This document shows positions 35,395-47,391 of a DNA stretch of 64,000 nucleotides, in pieces. A program made the position numbers and the translations under genes. Source of the stretch: Lactarius indigo (taxonomy: Eukaryota; Basidiomycota; Agaricomycetes; Russulales; Russulaceae); assembly GCA_025766275.1 (NCBI GenBank), contig JAFKAC010000001.1, positions 1,860,001-1,924,000 on the forward strand, in the 5' to 3' direction. Under the pieces are notes generated by a model. That model did not search any database and was not told where the DNA came from. It saw only the letters and a list, made by a program, of their open reading frames with translations. How positions within the stretch are numbered: position 1 is the stretch's first letter; each line of letters begins with the position of its first letter.

Positions 35395-36313
35395 TCACCA
35401 ATCCTTCGCAATCTTGAGCCGCCATTCCCAGTCTAGGTAATACAACGGTTATCCATGCGTGTGCATGTAGATCAGAGATGGGCGTACCGAGCCACTCCTT
35501 TCCATCGAGGTCAATGACTTTGCTTATAACCTTGTACGTTCCCCTGGCCACCATCCCCGAAGGAAACTCATCGTTGATAACTTCCGTAACACGCGGCTTT
35601 GAGTCTGCACTGTAGGAGCCGAGCATCGCTTCCACCTTGACTACATCGGATATTAGGACAAGTCGATTTTATTTTATTTCGCTTTTCTGATTAGCCTACC
35701 TTTGGCGATGGAGCCCTTGGTCACTTGGACGTAACGAGCACCCTGATCCTGTTGTCAGTCTCGTGGTGGTAGTATCTATCGATTGGACCCGTACAGTAAC
35801 AATGGAGTGGTTGACTTTATACGTGATAGTAGCCCTAGGAGAGAATACTTCAGTGACACTTCCCAGGGGGACGTGTTCTACTCACTTGTACGGCGCGCCC
35901 TCCTTCACCTGTATGGGGTTGTTCTTGTAATACTCTCGCTGAGACTCGGTAGTAAAATCAATATTGATCGTCCTCCCTTCCGGAAGTGTGGGGGAGGTAA
36001 GTTCCAAACTTAGGACGGAAAGCTAAGTGAAAGCCAGATGAAAGGGAAGCTACTCCTTTGATGATATCATGAGCTACCTTGGGCCCACTAGTGTCACCGC
36101 TGGATGCTGCATCAAGTCCAAGGCTAGCCTTCCAACGCGCCAAACTTTCATCGTTGGCATCTAGATTGCGATATTCGTCCACGGTTTTACCCGCTGCGGG
36201 CTTGTATCCTGTGATAGTTGGCACCAGACAAATAGGACGACGACGAAAGAAATACGCCAACCAGGAGTGTTGATAGCCGCAAAATCTTCAGCATCCTCGA
36301 GTCTGTCGGCCAT
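35395..36313 (-). CDS. RDI1: Rho GDP-dissociation inhibitor
   Basis: It extracts prenylated Rho GTPases from membranes and keeps them GDP-bound in the cytosol. Seven exons (36262-36313, 36078-36208, 35886-36022, 35795-35834, 35700-35742, 35488-35640, 35395-35432) give 197 residues, the family length. The N-terminal arm has KTVDEYRNLDANDESLARWK. The immunoglobulin-like domain shows LSLELTSPTLPEG, VNHSIVTGARYVQVTK, EAMLGSYSAD and FPSGMVARGTYKV, and ends DWEWRLKIAKDW. The second acceptor was chosen because it alone gives LSVLSLELTSPTLP. The assignment is firm. Confidence 0.93.
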
Positions 36314-36620
36314 GATAAGTATTGGTCGTAAATGTGTTCAGTTGCTGTGTAGTCGCCAAGGTCGAAAGAGTGTGAGTAATGTACAAAGCGTCGCTACCGC
36401 AAGTGATATATCGATATTCCCACGGGTACTAACGGCACGTTTCCACCCGCGATCAAAAATCAATCAATCAAATCAGTTCGATTCAAAACCGAATCTTCAA
36501 CCTATCGTGATCTTATACGAAATACTGTCCAAAATCGCGACAATATGTCCTCCTACAGTCTTTCAATATTTATCCAATCTTACTGGCTTTAGCAGCCGAA
36601 TCATTATACGTTGGAGGGGC

Positions 36621-38384
36621 TTAGAGATAGTCGCCCCTCGGACGGTGCATTCCGGCTGGAAATAATGATATCAGCGTTCTGTCCGCAAGTTGACATCGTG
36701 TCACTCACGTCCTTTGAAGCGGCATTTGTCCTTGAGCGAGAACTGGCACTTGATGCCGAAGGGACAGACATGGCCCCAGCAGCAACTCGGGCCAAACGGA
36801 CACTCGCGATCTGCGCACTCTCGTTATAATGATTAGAACAAGGACTGGCGTGCGGCAGCGTACCGTTGTTTAAGAACCAGCACGGGGATTGCTTTGCATT
36901 TCTGGAGAGTGTAGCGAGCTGATCTTCTGTCAAATCATACTCATGGGAATATTTGCAGCGGCCCTAGTTGTGCCTTCAGCGTGACATCCTAAAGATTTCA
37001 CCTCCATCTTACTTCTTTAGAGCAGGCCGCCATGAGGTAGTGCTCGTTGCAGGGGGGTGGGTTTTCTAGAAGCAGGGGTCAGAGTAAGCCAGCATTCGAG
37101 GCTGGATGCTTACGCTTGTACAATGGCTGCGCCAGTCCTTCAGCATCGCCACTGCGCTTAATGGTCCAGGACTTACCAGAGTTGGATCGATGGTGGTCTG
37201 CTTGCGTTGTCCGTTCAGGCTGAAAGGCTTCAGAGATGGCGTCCAGGCATCGGGCTCATCGGCTTCCGATATGGGGAGCGAAAAAGCAGTATGTTTAGGG
37301 GTTACCGGTACCAGTTGTCCAGCAGTAAACAGGCCAGGTAGCATGATAGATGGGATGCGCGCAGACGCGCCGTAAGGTGAGCCGGTTTGACTCCGCAGAA
37401 TGACCAGCTTGCCAGAAGCATTGCACGTTTCGAGGGTGGCCATGACGGACAAGTAATGAGAGCTGTTCCCACCTGAGCAATCGCAGCGAATGTCAGGTCG
37501 GCAATGCGCACGACAGGTTGTACGAACCGCTAAAGAAGACACGGACGGTCTGCGTGAGACCTGCGAAAAGTTGGAGATAATCTGTAGTGAAGAATGTCAG
37601 AGGCTTCAGGCCTGCCAGTGGTTAGTTTGTTGCCCACCTTCTATCTTTTTATCAGTGTCACTCTTGCTGCCAACCTTCAACTACATTTAGGTGTCGTGTT
37701 TCATTCAAGCCGACGAAAAATCCGTCGAACTGCTCAGCGGTACAGGTGTCACCCGCGATCAGCTCGTTCCGAAGTCGGGACCTCATGACATATATAACGA
37801 TGGAAACCTTGACGTTTGCAACTTGAAGGGACCCGTCATTGGCAAGGTGATCGATAATCCCCTGAACAATCTCTTGCCCAGCCTTCCTTCCACCTTCCTC
37901 GCCTTGAACCAGGTAGTTCGGAGAAAAAACGCTACGAGTGCCGTCAATCACACAGAGCGCGATAGTTTTTCTGTAGGTTTGCTCTCGTCAGGTTGGATCC
38001 GGTCTGAGCAGATAATACAGGCACTTACGTCCTTCCCTTCGGCACCATTATCGAAAGCAACAGACCTTCGAAAAACGGGCTTGCTCTCGTAGTCTTGAGC
38101 ATTCCTCGAGGAGATGGCTTGCTGCTTCCAAACCGCTACTTCGACTTCCAAATCCCTCAATTTATCATTAAGCTGCGTGTTCTCATCGGCCGTAGTCCTG
38201 GCGAGCTCTGTTGGCACATAAATAAAGAGAAGGCGCTGGGTCTTCGCGGTGCGTACCCTGAACCCTAGCCAGAAGTTCTCGCCTAACAAATTTACCATCA
38301 GCGGACCACCCCCGTCAACCGAAGCACGCCATTTGCAAAACCTTACCATTGTTCTTGTTTGCTTGCCTTATTTACGGAATCCAT
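36621..38384 (-). CDS. Tandem CCCH zinc-finger protein (DUF7923 type)
   Basis: Eleven exons close to 410 residues: 38347-38384, 38257-38282, 38029-38207, 37675-37981, 37528-37611, 37177-37472, 37114-37126, 37013-37065, 36864-36963, 36709-36810, 36621-36655. Exon 7 is only 13 bases. A short coiled-coil start (TADENTQLNDKLRDLEVEV) leads to the domain CVIDGTRSVFSPNYL with the FFSGGNSSHYLSVMATLE segment. Then come two C-x8-C-x5-C-x3-H fingers, one from PPCNEHYL to CKYSH and one from SPCWFLNN to CCWGH. Such proteins are common in Agaricomycetes and probably bind RNA; the target is unknown. It is divergent from CDT1. Confidence 0.85.
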
Positions 38385-39059
38385 ATGGGAATACAGCTTA
38401 CAGGGAAAATGAGAAGATGGTGCTGCGAGAGCAGTGTACCTTATGTGGGGCTTAGAAGTGCAAGTTCAACACGTGAACCAGCTTACAGATTAGGTCTTAT
38501 ATACTCGCACATATGACTGCGGGCGACGGCGTGGCGAAGTAGGCAGTGACTTAAAGTTCTGCGAAGACCCACGGTCGGCGTTTGTGAACTCAAATACATG
38601 GGCGCCCCGTGCCCTAATGCGAATTGAGCGCAGATAACTCGGATCGAGTTACTATGTCGAGCCATCCATTCAACGCTTCGAGAATTAGATTCTAACACAC
38701 GAAACGTGACAGCACCAATTATAAGCCGTGCCCCTGTGTGAAACATATGCTCACCACGCCTCCAGCGCCGGGTGTGCCACTCAAGGACGAGTGGCCTGCC
38801 AAAAATAGGGGCCATGCCGCTCTGCCGGAGAACGTCCTCTTGCAATGTGATACTTACCCATACGTGGACATAGAGCTCAGCGCTGATGTTTTCAGTTTTT
38901 GGCCTTTGACGACTGTACAGAAGAACAAAGACTCGGACAGTCTCCGAGTCGGTCTGAGTAAAGACAACACTCACGTGATCGCGTCGACACGCGAATTAAT
39001 TTGTGTTTTTGTCGTTAGTCTTCCCCCCACACCGTCTGGTCGTCGTTGTACACTACCTC
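38385..39059. promoter_or_regulatory. Shared upstream region between the CCCH gene and CDT1
   Basis: These 675 bases lie between two divergent start codons. An antisense frame of 163 codons (38483-38974) has no family look and is probably chance. I see no named regulatory motif. Confidence 0.4.
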
Positions 39060-40996
39060 ATGTCTGATCTTTACACTTCGCTACATATATCTCCAAAGAA
39101 GAAACGAATTTTATCTGACGACGAAGATGATACCGTTTTAACCCCAAAGAGACTCAGGACTGCGTGAGTTCCCACTCCTCTTACACGAACCAATTTCTGA
39201 CAGTAAAAGCAAGACCACCCTCACCTCCGAGCACAGTTAAAGCGAGTCACTTCAAAACTGTCTCTGTCCGTCAAACTCCTGGAACTACCTCTGATATCTC
39301 TGCACTTCCATCCCACTTGTCACGACTTTACACTATTCAGACTGCTCTTCAACATGCTCTTTCTCATGCGCTTGCTTCATGTGCTGTCTCGCCTTCTGCC
39401 GAAACCGGAATTTTACGCAATGTGTTGAATCACCATACCTTAAACGCATATTCTGGTCTCTCCGTGAAGCTCGATTTGGATGATCTTTCTCGTTTGTGTT
39501 GGCTCTGGGAGTGGAGAGGGGATGTGATTCCTCCTGCGAACAAACCTTCTCGAGCAGAGGAAGATGACTCCAACCCTTTTTTGGAAGATCCCGCCCCGTC
39601 TCAGCAACCGAAGGACTGGACGCGAGGGTCCATGGGCTTCGTAATCAGCCCTACGAGCCACTTCTCCAAACCGTCGAAATCACGAATCCCAGCATACGGC
39701 ATCGGTATCGAGGTAGAAATGGACCTGGACAAAGGTATGGGCAGTGGCATGGCCTCCGTCGCACGCTGGACCGCCGACGGTGAAAAGAGACGGCAAGTCG
39801 TCCTGTCGAAACTGCGGCGTTGGGTCGAGGTAAGTGATCTCCACCAGCGCTATCTAGGCATTTAGTTTGAATCTGGTTACAGCTGCATGCAGACGCAGAC
39901 CAGACACCAAACCTTCCGATGGCTGATCTACCACAATTGATCGTTCCCCCCAAACCTTCGAAGCTTACACAACTACTTGCATCTGCTTCTCCCAAGTCAC
40001 CATCCTCTGTGAAGATTTTATCAACACCGCCTTCGCCTACGTCACCAACGAAAGCCTCGAGCTCGAGGGCGTCATTTTCGTCAAAGTCACCAGCGAAGAT
40101 GTCTGACTTCGGTTCCCATCTTAGACATACACCCACATCCAATAAATCTTCTGCTTCTAAGGCCGGATCCGGGGCCACGAATTCTGTTCAATTCCCTAAG
40201 ACACCTTCGCGCCGCGCCTTGCTTCAAGACTTGACTGGCCTTTTGACATCCAAGGACACCCTCTACGTCACCGTCCGAGGCAGAGCTAAGCGATTCCTTG
40301 CCATCCACACCTGTCCACCAGAGGGGCTCGAATGCCGCCACTGTCCCTCAGACTCCGACCTCCTTCCCGACGACAGGCACTTTATGAACGTATCAGGTAC
40401 AAGTCTCTGACCAGTACCCCAGTAAAGACACCTAGCAAGAGTAAGGATGTTACTGGGGGGAAACTCAGCCGTGATCAACTGCTCAAGCTAAGTCAAGAAG
40501 AGATGCGGCGTCGCGTGCTACTCGGCCGCTTGGACGGCGTTGCTGAGAGCGTTTGGATGTAAGTTTTCATTTTTATTAATTACTACCCGTGTTGATCCTG
40601 TGTTCCAGGCTTTTCTCAGGGCCCTCCACACAGAGTGCCGGACTCTCCACTCGCAAGCGACGAGCTTTGCCCGCCTCCGAGGTGGCCTCCGCCGTATTGA
40701 AGTCATCACCTGTCCCTATGTCTACTGCCGAGGCCCAGGAATCCCTTACCATCTTGACGTCCCTATGCCCATTCTTTCTCAAGCCACTGGATGTCGACGG
40801 GCAAGAATGGTTGGAGATGCCTGCTTCGGCACACACATCCGGTGAGAAGCTTATGCCGACCAGCCCAGGCTCCAGCCGGGGTAAGGAAGACAGCGCAGAG
40901 ATGTTGACCCGCAGTCCACGACGAGTCAAGAAGGAAGCTGGCGGCCTTCGAGAAGTTCGTGAGCGCATCCGACGAGAGATCGAATTGCAAGATTGA
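39060..40996 (+). CDS. CDT1: CDT1-like replication licensing factor, frame problem in exon 3
   Basis: CDT1 loads the MCM helicase at origins with ORC and CDC6. Exons 39060-39163, 39214-39829, 39883-40558, 40609-40996. The start [16 protein letters not shown] is followed by a geminin-binding-like domain ([38 protein letters not shown]). The end is a winged-helix domain ([39 protein letters not shown]). Exon 3 has a problem: the total is 3n+2 and the text passes through three frames between about 40245 and 40376. Either two single extra bases are present (near 40250 and 40370) or a 110-base intron 40267-40376 with a weak GTCACC donor is removed. In the first case the linker reads [10 protein letters not shown] before QALYERIR. 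The family call is good; the middle is unsure. Confidence 0.78.
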
Positions 40997-41316
40997 TATG
41001 ACTTTTCACGATCTACCACCTGCTTTTTTTGACCTGCTTTATTGCTACATTTACGATTGATGCCCACCGCTGCTTAACCCTCTCACTCATTCCATATTGT
41101 TTTGCGATATCTTGCGATACCTGTCCTCTACACCCCATCTTTTGCGAAACATCCCTAACATTCTCGCGATACCTAGCACTTCCCTCGCTGTCGTCAATGT
41201 AATCCGTTTTACCCATCCTCAAATTCCAATAAGTGGTCATTCTGCCGAACGTGTGTATCCTACAGCCATGTCTTTTTGGTTACTACTGGGCAGCTATCCA
41301 AGTTGTGACACTCCCG
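40997..41316. other. Convergent 3' region
   Basis: 320 bases between the ends of CDT1 (plus) and the second oxidoreductase (minus). It is pyrimidine-rich at first, with no gene seen. It should hold both polyadenylation signals. Confidence 0.5.
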
Positions 41317-42928
41317 TCACCAGCCCGAACGAACGACGTTCTCAAACTCCACGCAGTCGACCACAGTTCTGGTCTTCCGACTATGCTCCGCGGCGAAAAC
41401 GGTAAGATGGCTCTTGAGGACGTCCGCCACATCCGTGCCCAGCAACTCCTGCTGCCTCGTTCGAACCGCTTCGACAAAGGTCCGCATCAGGCCGAGATCG
41501 CCTCCGCCGTGGCCACCGCCTTCGGAAACTGGTCGATGAACGGTCGTTCGACCAGTTCGGAAATCCGTCACAGTGAACGAGTCCGAATCGCCGATGATCT
41601 CTCCGTGGGTGAAATGTAGACGGGTCTGTCGCTTACAGATCAATGTGGTGTAGGCGATCATTGTCAAAGATACGGTTGCGCCTGACGCATACTGGATGTT
41701 GACGACCTAGGGATCGGTGCATAATTAGAGGCATATAAGGTGGAAAATTCGGCAATACCTGGTTGTCACAGACGTCGTTATCGCCTTCATATACGCACTT
41801 GCCATAAGGTCCGTTCTGAAGCGCGTTCGTAATATTCTCGATATCTGGGATCCCGTCAACGAGAGGGGACGCCGGCCAGCCTACTTCACCCGAAGCAACT
41901 CTGTCCAAATAAACTAACCCATGCTCAGTACTTCGGCGGGGTTGCAGATTGAGAAGGGGGACCTACCCTTCTTTGCGCTATATGGACACTGGGTTTCGTA
42001 AGTGCAATCCAAACACCGCGTTGCCTCCCCAGCTTCGGCAGGCTTGTTTGACTTGCGGAAATGCTGTAATCCACCGAAAGACGACACATGGACAGGAGTG
42101 TCCGGCGAGAGCCAATGGCATAGGATGTCTATGTCACTGAAAGATAGGTAAAAATCAGTCGCACGACGTTCTCCGGCTCTTGACTCATCAAATGAGGACA
42201 TACTGGCAACTCTTCGTCATCAACGAGAAACTGCTGTCTGCCTCCTTCGACCAGTTTCCACGGACATAGGAATGTGCAAAGTGCCAGTGACCTACGGGCT
42301 CGATTTGCTGAGCGTTAACGAGTTGGCCAAGCTGCCCTGACCGAACGACGTCTGTTATGGCGCGAGTGTACGGCGAATAACGCAGAACTAGAGGCGCAAA
42401 GTTGGTCATCGTAAGTGGGGCGCTACACCGCATACACAAAGAACCGCACCATGTCCCATCCCAAAGATAATGTTAGCCTTCTTTACTGCGGCCTCGATCT
42501 GAAGACAATGCTCGATCGATGTGGCCATAGGCTTCTCGCACAGGATATCATATCCTTGCGCAGCAAATTCCACAACGAGTTCCGCGTGCAAGTGGTCCTG
42601 AACAGCTATGAGGACAGCATCTGCCAGGCGTTTTCCAACCGTCTGGATGGTCTCGGCAGATGCTTTGTGGAACTGTTCCCAAGTTTCGAACGCGAGGCTG
42701 CTGTCGACGCCATACTGGCTCGCAAAGAGCGCCCTGGTTTTGGATCGTGGCTCTGCAATTGCCACTATCTTGCATTTCGCGGGCTCTCTGAGAGTATATC
42801 TCGCATAGGCCTGTTGAAACCCAGAAATGGATCAGGGAATGGAACAGTTGGTATAGTTGGGTGCGTACGTTTCCCCTTTGCCCACAGCCAACGATAGCAA
42901 TCGTGATGGGCTCGGAAGGGTGACCCAT
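41317..42928 (-). CDS. Gfo/Idh/MocA-family oxidoreductase
   Basis: Six exons (42869-42928, 42450-42810, 42204-42387, 41967-42136, 41759-41913, 41317-41706) give 439 residues. The Rossmann start is IAIVGCGQRGNAYARY, split by intron 1 right after the glycine motif. The catalytic-lysine motif is CEKPMATSIEHC. The second half has VLRYSPYTRAI, DIDILCHWLSPDTP, a Cys-rich stretch (CLDCTYETQCPYSAK) and HFTHGEIIGDSDSF with GGHGGGDLGLM. It is not close to the first oxidoreductase in this window, so the two are not recent duplicates. The substrate is unknown. Confidence 0.87.
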
Positions 42929-43159
42929 ATGAGTATGTTACTGTAGTAGAATGGAAGAGGTGATCATCCGCCTCATGGTTCTAGATATATGAGATTGCTG
43001 TTGGCAGGTTCTATGGTTCTTCCATAGAACGTGCAGGTGACCCGCTTTGTACTCAGAGTTCCTTATTGCTTCGCGTTATGTTGGGTGGTGACGTATCGGT
43101 TGGCGTCACCCCTTTGCTGGCGTCACGCCCTGCGCCGCCATGCTTGACCGTCGTTTGCG

Positions 43160-44670
43160 ATGCGACAACTGATTCCGCGCCTGCTCCGGCGGTTGAAGGA
43201 AAGGTCTGCCGCAGGCGAGATCATCAGACCTTTACGCCCTCCTGCCCAGGGTGCCAAATCCCTGCGTCGGCCATTACCCCCTCCCCCAGTGTTCTCTGGC
43301 TCTGGCCGTTCCCGCTCCATCCTGCTCGATGAACTCAATCCCGTCACCAAGCCCAAGCTATACCGGCGGCACAAAAGCCTACCTCCACAGGTCAGACTAC
43401 CTGATTCTCAAAAAACGAGGACTGTTTCTAGGAATGGGACAGTTGAGGACGATGTTCGTCGCGAAATGACGGCAGAAGAAAGGGAGTGGTACGCGAACCC
43501 TTACCGTATGTACATTCATTCGTTCACCAGTTTTTTTTTTCGTCGATGAGGCCCGCTAACAATCTGTAGTCCGGATGCTATCAACCCCGATACGCAAATG
43601 TTCGTTGTCCTCGCGGTACCTCCCAAGCGGCACGTCGCCTTTGTCTAGGCTCTAATGATACCGACTGACCCGACTGCACTAGATTTTATGGTCCGCCTTT
43701 CTGTAAAGCGGCTGCCCTCCCCCCGGACAGGTTCCAAGTGGCCAAGTTACACTCTAGTTCCCGATGGCCTACAGCACCCAAAGTTCAAAGGTCTTGACAG
43801 CCGCAAGGGGACACTACGTCGTCTGTCGCCGCGCCGCCATACAAGAATTTGACAGGAGAAGTACTGCACTTATTCTCACTCTCAACTCGTGTTAAAAACC
43901 CCATCTCAAGAGAGTCATCGTCGCATACTGTCCGCTGCGATAGGACTACCTTCCTCGCTGCCAGAGTACATCGGCCACCTGCTGCGCCTGCGAATCCTTC
44001 AGGAGTTGGAGCTGTTGGCCGAAAGACTGCAGGCCCGCCCACAGTGCGCTGCTGAGTCCCCGCTGCTGCGACGACTTACTTGGAAAGAGTTCTCGGCCAT
44101 TCGCTGCGGGAAAGCCTGTGGAAGACGGGGATGCGGTGGCCATTCTCGTTGTCCCCCCACTTGAACCGAGACCCCGCTACCAAGAAGCGGCCCCTGCCCA
44201 ACACGTCTCCTCTCCCCGAGCCTCTCTCAGAGCATCCGACGACGACGTTCAAGCGAGACCCGTTGCCGCTGTCTACGATGTATCATTCCCATTCTCTGGA
44301 GGACTACCAGGGGTTTCCGGACGTCGTTACACCGATGAAGGTCCCTCTCTACAATGGTATTAGCCTTTTCCCCTCAAGAACACAACGCGCGGCATTACAC
44401 GAGTGGCTGTGTAAGTTACTTATGATCGAGCGGCGGGCACGTTGGCGCCAACACGGACCCGCGTCAACTCCAGAGCCGAACAATAGTCGGTCTGCGAACC
44501 GCCTGGCGAGCCCAGCATTCCTACTCCTCTCAGGTGCGGAAACGGTCTTGAGGGCGGATACAGTTCCCTTAGCCATCGCCCTATGGCGGCTGAGGATGTG
44601 GGAGGACGACAGCATCTGGGAGCGCGGTGAGGGAACATGGGCGACATCATATAATGTATACACTACATAA
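43160..44670 (+). CDS. Conserved protein of unknown function with several frame breaks (possible pseudogene)
   Basis: Exon 1 is 43160-43505, with donor GTATGT after WYANPY. Its start (MRQLIPRLLRRLKERSAAG) is basic and could be a mitochondrial presequence. The following text continues in pieces: LRMLSTPIRKC, DFMVRLSVKRLP, LVPDGLQHPKF, HYVVCRRAAIQEFDRR, then an intron of about 55 bases ending near 43909. After that come ILSAAIGLPSSLPEYIGHLLR, AVAILVVPPLEPRPRYQEA, VPLYNGISLFPSRTQRAALH and TVPLAIALWRLRMW. Joining the pieces needs one-base corrections near 43808-43812, 44102 and 44339-44341, and a further unclear change near 43620-43680. All three clear ones are extra bases. It could be an intact gene with sequence errors or a decaying copy. 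I cannot name a function. Confidence 0.5.
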
Positions 44671-44742
44671 TGCGCATAATACTATACTTGCATCACTAGA
44701 GACGAAACTGTGGGAGAGATACATGTCGACAAGGAGCCCGAA

Positions 44743-47261
44743 TCACCGAGTCAATCCAAAGCCTCTCGATCTGCTACTTCCTCCGGGGACAGGAGTACCG
44801 TGAGGCACCCCACTGACATCCTTGATCCTCTTTTCCACCTCTCCGACCTTCTCTTCGAGTTCACGGGAGGCACCATCGATCCATTGCAGGCTTTCTAGGT
44901 GGTTGCTGAGGACCTGCGCGATCTGAGCCATCGGATCCTCTGCTGGCGTGGGTTTGGTGTTGCCTTGCCCTACTGACATCGAGTTTACAGATTCGATGAG
45001 CTGCGTCAGCGAGGACGATAGGTCGTCGAGGTGGTTATGTAGCTCGGTAGCGAGCATGTAACTATAAAGAATGTGTTAGTGCAATCATCTCATTGATGAG
45101 AGGAAAACCTACTTTTTGTCTCGCTCAGTGTCAGCAGGGCCTGTGTCGAGAGTCCGTAGGTTTCCACCTTGACCACCGAGGATATCTGCCATTTGCTTCT
45201 CGTACGTTTCAACTATGGTAGTGAGTTCTTTTTCTTGTTGTTCGATGTGTTCCAGCGACTGGTCAATATCATTCTGTTCTCGTTCGGCGGCCAGAACATA
45301 GTTATACAACGCAGCGAGCTGCAAAATGGTGTCAGTGGAACCGTCACAAGGACAGGCCTAGCACCTCAAACTTACGTTGTTACCGTTTTCGATCAGGGAG
45401 CGGTCCCAAACGGCTACCTCTGCCGCGAATTTATTGAAGTCGCGCACATGCATTTCCAGTTCGGTCGACCACCTGTTAACAATCTCCTCGATGCTCTTCC
45501 CTTTGAGCATTGATGGCGCAGGGACGGAAATGGTCGAAGTGGCGGACGTAGCCACTGTCCCTGCGCTTGGGACTGCTGCTGCTAGATTATGAACACGACA
45601 GAAAACGGCTTGATACGAACAACGCACTTGAGGTGGATCCCCCTAATGGTGTTGCGGGTTTAGGAGCGCTTCCCATACCTAGAAAGAGTGCTTCATAGTG
45701 TCAGACAGTGAGAGGGCCATCGCAGACAGAAAACTACCTACATGGAGGAGCTGCGCCGTCCTTTTTTTCTGTAGAAGCTGCTGTTGTGCTTGCGGGTTGC
45801 CCGCCAAGGGAGAATGTGGGTAAGGTCGTTGCTGAGAAACGATGTTAGTTGGAAAGTAAAATGGACTACTTCCGAGCCTACTAGCAGCACCATCTTTCTT
45901 TTCCTCAGGCTTTCCATCTTTGTTTGCAGTGGCACCAAGGGCCCCAAATAACCCGCCACCTGTTGTGGCCCTTTGTGCTTAGCCGAAGTAGTGACAAGAA
46001 ATACAAGCACTTACTTGCTGTAGCGGCGGTTGGAGCTGTCTTGTCCCCTGTTGAGGTGGCCCCACCTAAGCTGAAGGGAGGTTGGGTCTGGGTGTTGGCC
46101 GCTGGGGTAGTGCCAGTTGTACCCGTTCCCTGAGGCCTACCAAACAAACTGCCACCAGGTAGCGAGCCGAACGGCGTGGTTGATGACGTGGGGGCGTCGC
46201 TAGTTTTGGGCTGCGATCCCAGACCAGAGAAGAGACCAGGCCCACCACCTTATGATGCCATAATTTAGAACAGCACTTGAACGTATTGAATGACATCACC
46301 TGTCGTAGTCGTACCGGTTGTTGGATTTGTCCCTGTTCCGGGCGCGCTGAAAACTGGGAGTAGTGAGGATGCCGCAGCGTGTCTCAAATAGTCCGTGCTT
46401 ACGATTGGGAGTTGCAGGTTTCGTAGCATTGTCCGCTGGCTTAGCTCCTCCAAAAATATTCCCGCCGAGAGAATTTGTACCAGTCGATGTGGGTGCTACT
46501 GGGTTACTGCCACCTCCAGTGGGAGTTCCTGTGCCCCCTGTTGGCGCTGTTACACCTCCAAATAAGCTTCCACTAGTTGGGCCGCTCGCGTTGGTACCAG
46601 GGCCACTCGGGCCTGAGCCAAAGATGCCCCCACTAGTAGTCGGAGGTTTTGGGGCAGCAAATCCGAAAGATGCCGCTGATCCAACATGAGTGTTGATCTT
46701 TGAGGGTGAGGACCAATAAGTGTCGCGTACCTCCGGTATTTCCAGTATTTGTGCCGGTGGTGTTGCCGAAGAGATTTCCCGTTGCTGTCGTGGAAGTACC
46801 TGGATTCCCGAAGAGCGTGCCTCCAGTCGGTGCCCCTGAAGGCGCTGTCGTCCCTGTGGGTTTTACTAGGTGATATCGTGGTGAGATAGTTTCGAAAGGA
46901 TCGAGTAGGAAATATGCTCACGGGCGAACAATCCCGGACCGCTGAACGCACTACCCGTGTTGGCACCTGAGTTCGGTGCGTTCGCGTTCGCGTTCCCACC
47001 ACCACCAAAAACGCTGCCGCCCGTTCCAGGGAAGCCTCCAGTCGTTCCGGGGGTTCCACTGTTGCCAGCAGACGCGCCTGTCGCTCCAAACGCGCTTCCA
47101 GTACCTCCAAACGCGGTGCTACCCGCCGTATTTGCGCCAAGATTGCCGAAGAGGCCGCCACTGGCGGCTGGAGTGGAACCAGAGGTCGAAGGATTCTGAT
47201 CCTTGTTCTGATTTGCTGAGGCCGCGAAAAGATTTTGACCGGTTCCAAAGTTGCTGCTCAT
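44743..47261 (-). CDS. NSP1: Nucleoporin NSP1 (Nup62 family)
   Basis: This is an FG nucleoporin of the central channel and of the NUP82 complex. Eleven exons close to 661 residues: 46922-47261, 46731-46865, 46403-46675, 46300-46353, 46015-46248, 45882-45959, 45742-45831, 45628-45678, 45376-45581, 45113-45318, 44743-45061. The N-terminal two thirds are Gly/Thr/Ser-rich with FG pairs (GGLFGNLG, GSVFGGGG, GTLFGNPG). From about residue 440 the conserved coiled-coil domain starts (KGKSIEEIVNRWSTELEMHV, YNYVLAAEREQNDIDQSLEHI, ELEEKVGEVEKRI). Seven introns split the FG region. It is divergent from the WW-like gene, 130 bases apart. Confidence 0.93.
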
Positions 47262-47391
47262 GGTTGAAGAGATACGGTACGCGGCTTCAGTTTCGGTCGA
47301 GCGCCAAGCACAGCCAACAATAACCAACAATAATCAGGGCAGCCTTTTGATCTCGAAGAAAGAGAAGAATATATGAGACACGTTGGATATT

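Noticed and set aside
38483..38974. A 163-codon minus-strand frame upstream of CDT1
   Set aside because: No family resemblance and no splice partners; it lies in the shared promoter region.
13100..42928. The two Gfo/Idh/MocA genes as a tandem duplication
   Set aside because: They are 27 kb apart, on opposite strands, with different exon patterns and only distant similarity.
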